In this document: positions 58,000 to 64,000 of the stretch, piece after piece
How positions within the stretch are numbered: position 1 is the first letter of the stretch
How the letters are laid out: every line of letters begins with the position of its first letter
DNA from: Rehmannia glutinosa
Taxonomy: Eukaryota; Streptophyta; Magnoliopsida; Lamiales; Orobanchaceae
Reading direction: 5' to 3'
NCBI GenBank assembly: GCA_016081115.2
Contig: JABTTQ020001803.1
Span: 124,001 to 188,000 of the forward strand
DNA: 64,000 nucleotides
Notes under the pieces: model-generated
Told to the model about the DNA's origin: nothing
Databases searched by the model: none
What the model saw: the letters and a program-made list of their open reading frames with translations, nothing else
Translations under genes and position numbers: made by a program

Positions 58000-59729
58000 T
58001 GTAACGCCCCAGTTTTCTAAAATAAATAGTGACTTAATTTAATAGGAAAACGTATTTAAAGCGTATGAATAAGACACATCACAAAAATAAGCGGAACCAT
58101 TTTATTAATAAACCCAAGCAGTCCCTCACTCTTTCGTTGCGCCACTCTGATTTCATAAAATATAATCTAATTATAAAATTTTGCGTCCAGATATACAGAG
58201 TATTCAAACTAAAATATTTATCCTCCCAAAAATAAAATATTAACTATTTACAGTAACTTACATTCATTAATAAAATAAGATTTTCCAAGATGTTCAAATT
58301 AAATAAAAATTATTGACTTTGCGTCAACCGCCTCTAATCCTCGCTCGAGCTCCCAACTTGAAAAGTGTTAATAAATATGGGGTGAGCTTTGAACTCGCTC
58401 CGTGGGGACACGTTTGTCAAAATTAAATACAATCATAGGCATAATCATAAATATTCAACATGTAATTTACTCCGTAATTTTACTATGACTAGCCAATTAC
58501 TCTATAGTACTGCGGGTACACCCCGAGGATACATTTGATCTCGGACCTTCTTATGGCCCCTAACTAACATGATTTACTCTGTTCCACATTGCACATAAAC
58601 AAAAATAAATATATGAAGCAGTTAATAATGACAAACAATAAGTGAATAGAAAATCCCCACCTTAAAATAATTGCAGATATCTGATGCAACGAATGTTAAC
58701 AGATACAGAAAATCCTACTCCTTGTTATTCTCGTTTCCTACCATAAAAATAATAATAATATAAGTATTAAATAATATAGCAATATAGGGTAATCATAAAA
58801 TAATTTGAAGAAAGGAATTAAATAAGGTAATTGAGTTGGCTAAGAAAATAAAATAAAATAAAATAAAGGGTTAATACGTAAACAATTAAAAACTGGAGGG
58901 GTAAATTTTAAAGGAATAGAGATCATTGACTGTTTTGAAACAAATTGGAAATCTGGAGGGGTTAAATGAAATTTCTAGAAAATAGAACTTATATTCCTAA
59001 AATACCAAAAGCCCAATATACCCAAAGCCCAATTTGTTCTTCTTCTTCCCCGTAGCGTTTCTTTTTCTTTTTTTTTTCTTTCCTTATCTCTTATTCTTCT
59101 CAAAATCTCATCTGATTTCTCTCACAATCCTTCCAGACTCCCTCAAAATCGTTGAATCTTGTAACCCTCCTGCCCCTCCAATCTCTCTCTGTTTTTTTTA
59201 ACAAACCCACTTCACAGCCGCACCACACCTCGTACCACTACTCCGGTGACGGATGGCAGACGGATAAAAGCGGTGCACAACGGTGGCCTCTCTCTCCTTT
59301 CCTTCTCTCTTCTCTGTTTCTTTTCTTTTCTTTTCTTTTTTGAAAACCTGGGGTTCTTAGATTGGTAATGGCGACTGATGTTGGGTGTATTCGGGTATTG
59401 ACCGGCGTTTCTCCGGTGGAAGAAAGTGGACGGCAGAAAAGTTAGAAAAATTATAAACTTTACCTTGGCATGAAATTTAGCTTCCGAGATGGGGATAAAT
59501 CTGTAGGGAATAAGTTGTGTATTTATAGGGTAAATTTTCTGGAGTTTGAAAAGAAGTGGAGATTAGATAAAATTAGATATTGAGATGAAATCTATCACTA
59601 ATTAGATTTTTAAAAAAAATTTGGACTATAAAAAGGATAACTACTATAACACTTAATAATTATCACAATAAAAATAATTATTATTTATATATAATTATCA
59701 CAATTTCATGGAAAAATTAGGATATTACA
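58000..59729 (-). repeat. Gypsy 3' LTR
   Basis: Complete LTR with TG…CA ends. It includes CT-rich stretches near 59040-59330 and AAAATA microsatellite runs near 58845. Confidence 0.87.
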
Positions 59730-60031
59730 TATCATCCCCCTTAACAAAATTTCGTCCTCGAAATTCGTAGACTCGCCAAAGTTCAAAACATTTAACTTCT
59801 ATTGAAAGCTCTTCTTAATAATAATATTTCAAATAACAAAGGAAAATAAAATAACAATGCAAAAAAAAAACTTAACACAAATGAAATCTTATTTATCTTG
59901 CGTCTCTTTATTAATTCATGGTCTAGTCGTCCATTATTCCCTTAAACTCGGTTCCTGATTAGCTACTCCTTGCATTGCAAACATTCGAGCTCTGCCTCCG
60001 GTTATGTGTCCTTTCCTCTCATGTTCATTCT

Positions 60032-60486
60032 TCAGTTGTGGGCAATTAGTACCTTAATGTCCTGGTTTTTACATTTGAAGCATTTCCCTTGTACAGCTAA
60101 GCATTCTCCATAATGATTCTTCTTGCATTCTAGGAAAAGTGGCTTGTTAGTTTGTCCACTCGGACGAGCATCCCCATCAGCCTTTCCCTGTTTATGTGAA
60201 TTTCCACTCTTGCTCGCTTTCTCGCTTCCGCTCCTTCCCATTTCCTCTTTTCGGATATGTGGATCGTTTTCTGATCATCCTCGTCGCTAGCCAAACCATC
60301 TTCCACCTCATGTGCTCTTCTTACCATAACAGAGTACTCCAAGTTTCCCCGTGCTGATAATATCCCTAACAATTGTGATCTCAGTCCCCTGTGAAACTTT
60401 AGAGCTTTCTTCAAGTCAGTATCAATTAGATGTGGAGCAAACCGACATAATTGGTTGAATTCCCTCTCGTACTTGGTCACAGTCAA
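60032..60486 (-). pseudogene. Gypsy gag, frameshifted, with zinc knuckle
   Basis: Two overlapping minus-strand frames: 60130-60486 begins MTVTKYEREFNQLCRFAPHL and reads LKKALKFHRGLRSQLLGILS, the retrotransposon gag domain of gypsy elements. 60032-60241 ends with ECKKNHYGECLAVQGKCFKC, a knuckle-like Cys/His cluster. The segment upstream (60490-61397) should hold the gag start and leader; only fragments are open there. Confidence 0.82.
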
Positions 60487-61397
60487 GTTCCTTTGCTTGA
60501 AGTTTAAAAATTCTGTTTCCTTCTTGTTACGGTAATATCTGAGAAATTACTTCTCCATCACAATCTCCTTGAAATCATCCTGGTTAATGCATTGCGTTCT
60601 TCTTGATTATAGTTCTCCAATAGCCTTCCCACCGCTGGTGATCGAATCTTCAACTCGTTGAAAGGTAGCACATGCGACTCGTTGCAGCGTCTGTACTTTC
60701 AATAAGTCTGAAAATCTATTCTAGTGCTCGTAACCATTCTTCAATTGCAGCGGGGCCATCACGTCCATTAAATGTGGGTGGACAATAATGACGAAATTGC
60801 TCCACCACTCGTGTACTATTGTTGTGGTTGTTTCCATGGGGGTTCTGTACAACATTGAGAATCTCAATAGGTCCCCTGGCAAAGGACGTGGTTTCGGTGT
60901 TAACCGGATTTCCTCGCTTTCCTTGGTTTCTAAGGTTATTCTAGTTCAAGATTCGGGGCATCGAGGCACTCGTGGAGGATTTTGTAGAGGCATCTTTCTA
61001 TAATCATACGCAATACGTTCTTAGTACATATCTTAAGTTATCAACGCATAGTAGTCGTAATATAAAGAAGTCATCATTTAAAAATATATGATTCGTTATG
61101 AGTCCCCCTTTTTTAGGAGCCTAGAGTTCGTTCTTCTAATATAGAAAGTACACATGCAATAAGGAGTATGAAATAAAAGCAATAAGATATAATGACATTA
61201 ATAATATGCATAGCATAATATTGTGACATGACATATCATGAATAAATTGAGTAACGACATAATAATTTGCATACCTTGAGGAATCCAGCGAGATATGGCG
61301 AAGGTGGATGTCACTATACTAATTTATTTTTTAAATATTCAAAAATACACATTTTTTTAACAAGTCTACAGAACCGTAGACCTGCTCTGATACCACT

Positions 61398-62726
61398 TGT
61401 AACGCCCCAGTTTTGAAAATAAATAGTGACTTAATTTAATAAGAAAACGTATTTAAAAGCGTATGAATAAGACACATCTCAAAAATAAGCGGAACCATTT
61501 TATTAATAAATCCAATCGTCTCTCACTCTTTCATCAAGGCTTACTCGATTTCATAAAATATAGTCTAATTATAAAATTTTGCTTCCAAATAAACAAAGTA
61601 TTCAAACTAAAATATTTGTCCTCCCAAAAAATAAAATATTAACTATTAACAGTAACTTAAATTCATTAATAAAATAAGATTTTCCTAAATGTTCAAATTA
61701 AATAAAAAATATTGACTTTGCATCCACCGCCTCCAATCCTCACTCGGGCTCCCAATCTGAAAAGTGTTAATAAATATGGGGTGAGCTTTCAACTCTCTCC
61801 GTGGGTATACGTTTGTTAGAACTAAATACAACCATAGACATAATCATAAATATTCAAGCATGTAATTTACTCCGTAATTTTAACTGATCGCCGATTACTC
61901 TATAGCATTGTGGGTACATCCGAGGATACATTTGATCCCGGACCTTCTTACGGCCCCTGACTAACATGATTTACTCTGTTCCACATTGCACATAAACGAA
62001 AATACATATATGAAGCAGTTAATAATGACAAACAATAAGTGAATAGAAAATCCTCACCTTAAAATAATTGCAGATATCTGGTGCAATGAATGTTAACAGA
62101 TACAGAAAATCCTACTCCTTGTTATTCTCGGTTCCTACCATAAAAATAATAATAATATAAGTATTAAATAATATAGAAATATAGGGTAATCATAAAAATA
62201 ATTTGAAGAAAGGAATTAAATAAGGTAATTGAGTTGGCTAATAAAATAAAATAAAATAAAGGCTTAATAAGTAAACAACTAAAAACTGGAGGGGTAAATT
62301 TTAAAGAAATAGAGCTAGTGGACTATTTTGAAACCAATTGGAAATCTGGAGGAGTTAAATGAAATTTCTGAAAAATAGAACTTATATTCCTAAAATACCA
62401 AAAGCCCAATATACCCAAAGCCCAATTTGTTCTTCTTCTTCCCCGTAGCTTTCAAATCTCTCATCACTCTCTACAACTCTCTCTTTCTTTTTTTTTTTTT
62501 TTTTTTCTTTTGTCCTTATCTCTTATTCTTCTCAAAATCTCTTCTGATTTCTCTCACAATTCTTCCAGACTCCCTCAAAATCGTTGAATCTCTTAACCCC
62601 ACTGCCCTTCCAATCTCTCTCTTTTTTTTTTAACAAACCCACTTCACAGTAGTATCACACTCATACCGCTACTCCGGTGACGGATGGCGAGATGGAGAAA
62701 AGCGGCAAGACGACAGTGGCCTCTCC
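61398..62726 (-). repeat. Gypsy 5' LTR, truncated
   Basis: Parallels 58000-59330 of the other LTR with many small differences, and loses similarity after GTGGCCTCTCCC near 62726, where a GC-rich coding region begins. Confidence 0.85.
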
Positions 62727-64000
62727 CACAGGAGCGAGAGTCCTGGTCGACCACTGAAAGTTACTTCCTCCCCATCTTCATTGGCCAGAGGGGCATCTTG
62801 CTCGAAGATGGCACCCGGGAACTGAGGACAAAGTCGGCCAGGTCCGCATTCAAGTCATCAAGCTCTTTTTCCAGAGTGGCCATGGTCTTACCTTTCTTAA
62901 GATCCCCAAGGATCTCTTCGATGCTAATCGCATGCCCACAAGTCAACATATAGGCATACTCCCCTGACCGCTTGTAAGCCCAAAAGGCCTCTGCCCGAGC
63001 TTCTTCCAATTGCTTCTGGAAGGCCTCCTCCATCTTCCTCCGGATCTCGGCTTCTCGCCTCTCTAGCTCCCCCGAGTGCGCGGCCACCACCCTTCTCAGC
63101 TCCACAACCTCTGCATGGAGCTCTTCCTCGGCCTTTCGCGCCTGATTCCAATCAGCCCTAGCCTCCTCGGCGGATCTTCTCTCGGTATTGGCCGCCACTA
63201 CAACCACTTTGGTCTGACTCTCCAAGGACTCCTGGATCCCGCACAAAGTGGCATGGGCCTCCTATAGATTACCATGACGCCTTTCCAGATCGCGCGACTG
63301 CCTAATCATATGCCACAGGGTACCAATAGTTCTGCCAGATAACCCCATGGGTATTGAGCCTTCTCCTCCCATCCAGTCTCCATGCAAAATTGCTCTATAC
63401 CGGTCGTCCAGGCTCGGGCTGGCATATCCCGTCGCCCGACCAGTCTCGGGCAATGCTGTCACCTGCTCCTATGTTGGCGTCGTTCATTTGGCAAACTCTA
63501 TGAACCACCGGGGCCTCAAACCAGCCATCCTCTCACAAGCATCCTCCCGATCGAGATTCGGAGGAATGAAGTGGGTCTCCTACCCCAGGACATCCGAGAA
63601 CACCCACCGCCGGGCCTCATTAAAAGTCTCCCCCAAAGGAATGTTGATCAGGGACACCCATGGAGTCGGCCCCGCTCATTTATTTCCTCTCTCCCTCATC
63701 CGCCTGAGAAGCTGCTCCTCCTCCTCTTTATCATATGTGGCCTTACGCTTGCCACGTTGTATTTCGGCCCGCCTCTCTTCCTCGGTCTCGGTGGTCTGGC
63801 CAACATTTTTCCTAACGCCCCGGGCAGCAGTACGCCTTATGCGGTTAAGGCAAGCAAAAACATCCACCCCCGGACTTACCACAAGCACGCAGAATATCGT
63901 GAGTAAAGAAAATGTTGAAATGCGAAGAAACTTATAAAAAATGTACTTACCTTCGATTTGATCTGCCGCAACCGCTTTCATCCGCTTGGTCTCGCCCGAT
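62727..64000 (-). CDS. GC-rich antisense gag-like coiled-coil protein of another retroelement, partial
   Basis: The minus strand is much more GC-rich than its surroundings and codes in pieces. 62761-63246 (161 codons) is Glu/Ala/Arg-rich with a strong coiled-coil pattern (ELERREAEIRRKMEEAFQKQ) and ends near a stop at 62761. 63262-63462 reads ALPETGRATGYASPSLDDRY. 63676-63860 is a basic/acidic stretch (RRAEIQRGKRKATYDKEEEE). A donor GTAAGTAC (complement of 63943-63950) suggests an intron after KAVAADQIE. This architecture resembles the gag-like proteins with a C-terminal coiled coil in plant gypsy elements. The family is not certain, and the 5' part lies beyond the window. Confidence 0.45.

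Larger units (their letters stand above)
58000..62726 (-). mobile_element. Ty3/gypsy element reduced to LTRs and gag
   Basis: Read on the minus strand. The 3' LTR is 58000-59729 (TGTAACGCCCC…GGATATTACA on the plus strand, 1730 bp). It is preceded by a polypurine tract, complement of TCATCCCCCTTAAC at 59733-59746. The 5' LTR is 61398-62726, truncated at its far end. Internal to it, the complement of 61386-61397 is TGGTATCAGAGC, a perfect initiator-tRNA primer site. Only 1668 bp lie between the LTRs, with a decayed gag; all of pol is missing. Tekay/Del-like wording suggests a chromovirus. Confidence 0.87.

Noticed and set aside
59152..59343. 63-codon frame MNLVTLLPLQ-like with hydrophobic end
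   Set aside because: Within the gypsy LTR CT-rich tract; composition only.
63347..63937. 196- and 174-codon plus-strand frames
   Set aside because: Antisense to the GC-rich minus-strand gag-like coding region, whose charged coiled-coil composition is more protein-like; high GC lengthens shadow frames.

Overview
The window is nuclear DNA of a flowering plant, almost certainly a eudicot; protein wording hints at an asterid, perhaps Lamiales, but this is only an impression. It is AT-rich and is a mosaic of nested transposable elements around one recognisable host gene. I see no bacterial or organellar operons, rRNA, tRNA genes or CRISPR arrays.

Layout. 1-1807: right part of a CACTA element cutting into a copia 3' remnant (to about 2460). 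2848-3290: a long SINE with a 16-bp target duplication. 3855-10749: a 6.9-kb Mutator-like element (MULE) with a 9-bp target duplication. It carries a decayed transposase, an antisense DUF1985/Ulp1-like gene, arrays of CACG(G/A)TAT motifs and a solo copia LTR inserted later. 11029-15756: a CACTA element that captured exons of the V-ATPase subunit H gene. 15845-19135: fragments of two copia elements, repeats, and a stray copy of the FMO promoter. 19761-23717: a Helitron containing a Mutator-type MITE. 23718-27660: unclassified repeats and a Mutator-like TIR element.

27985-34965 is a flavin-containing monooxygenase (FMO) pseudogene of four exons. Exon 1 is split by a hAT-like insertion (itself hit by a hAT MITE) and has a one-base frameshift. 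Intron 1 holds a 4.3-kb antisense copia. 35167-37469: a tandem-repeat-rich element holding a second MULE whose internal motif matches that of the first. 38717-52875: a 14.2-kb SIRE-type copia with both LTRs, a 5-bp target duplication, degenerate gag-pol and a long env-position region. 55440-57125: an antisense LINE fragment. 58000-62726: an antisense gypsy element reduced to LTRs plus gag, abutting a GC-rich antisense gag-like coding region (62727-64000).

How it fits together: apart from the FMO remnant and possibly the 3' edge region, coding capacity belongs to mobile elements. Target duplications allow a partial order of events: solo LTR after MULE, MITE after Helitron, hAT MITE after hAT, copia and hAT after the FMO gene. 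A second theme is technical. The two LTRs of the SIRE element differ repeatedly at CAG/CTG sites in a way that looks like consensus error at methylated CWG sites rather than mutation, so some apparent frameshifts there may not be real.
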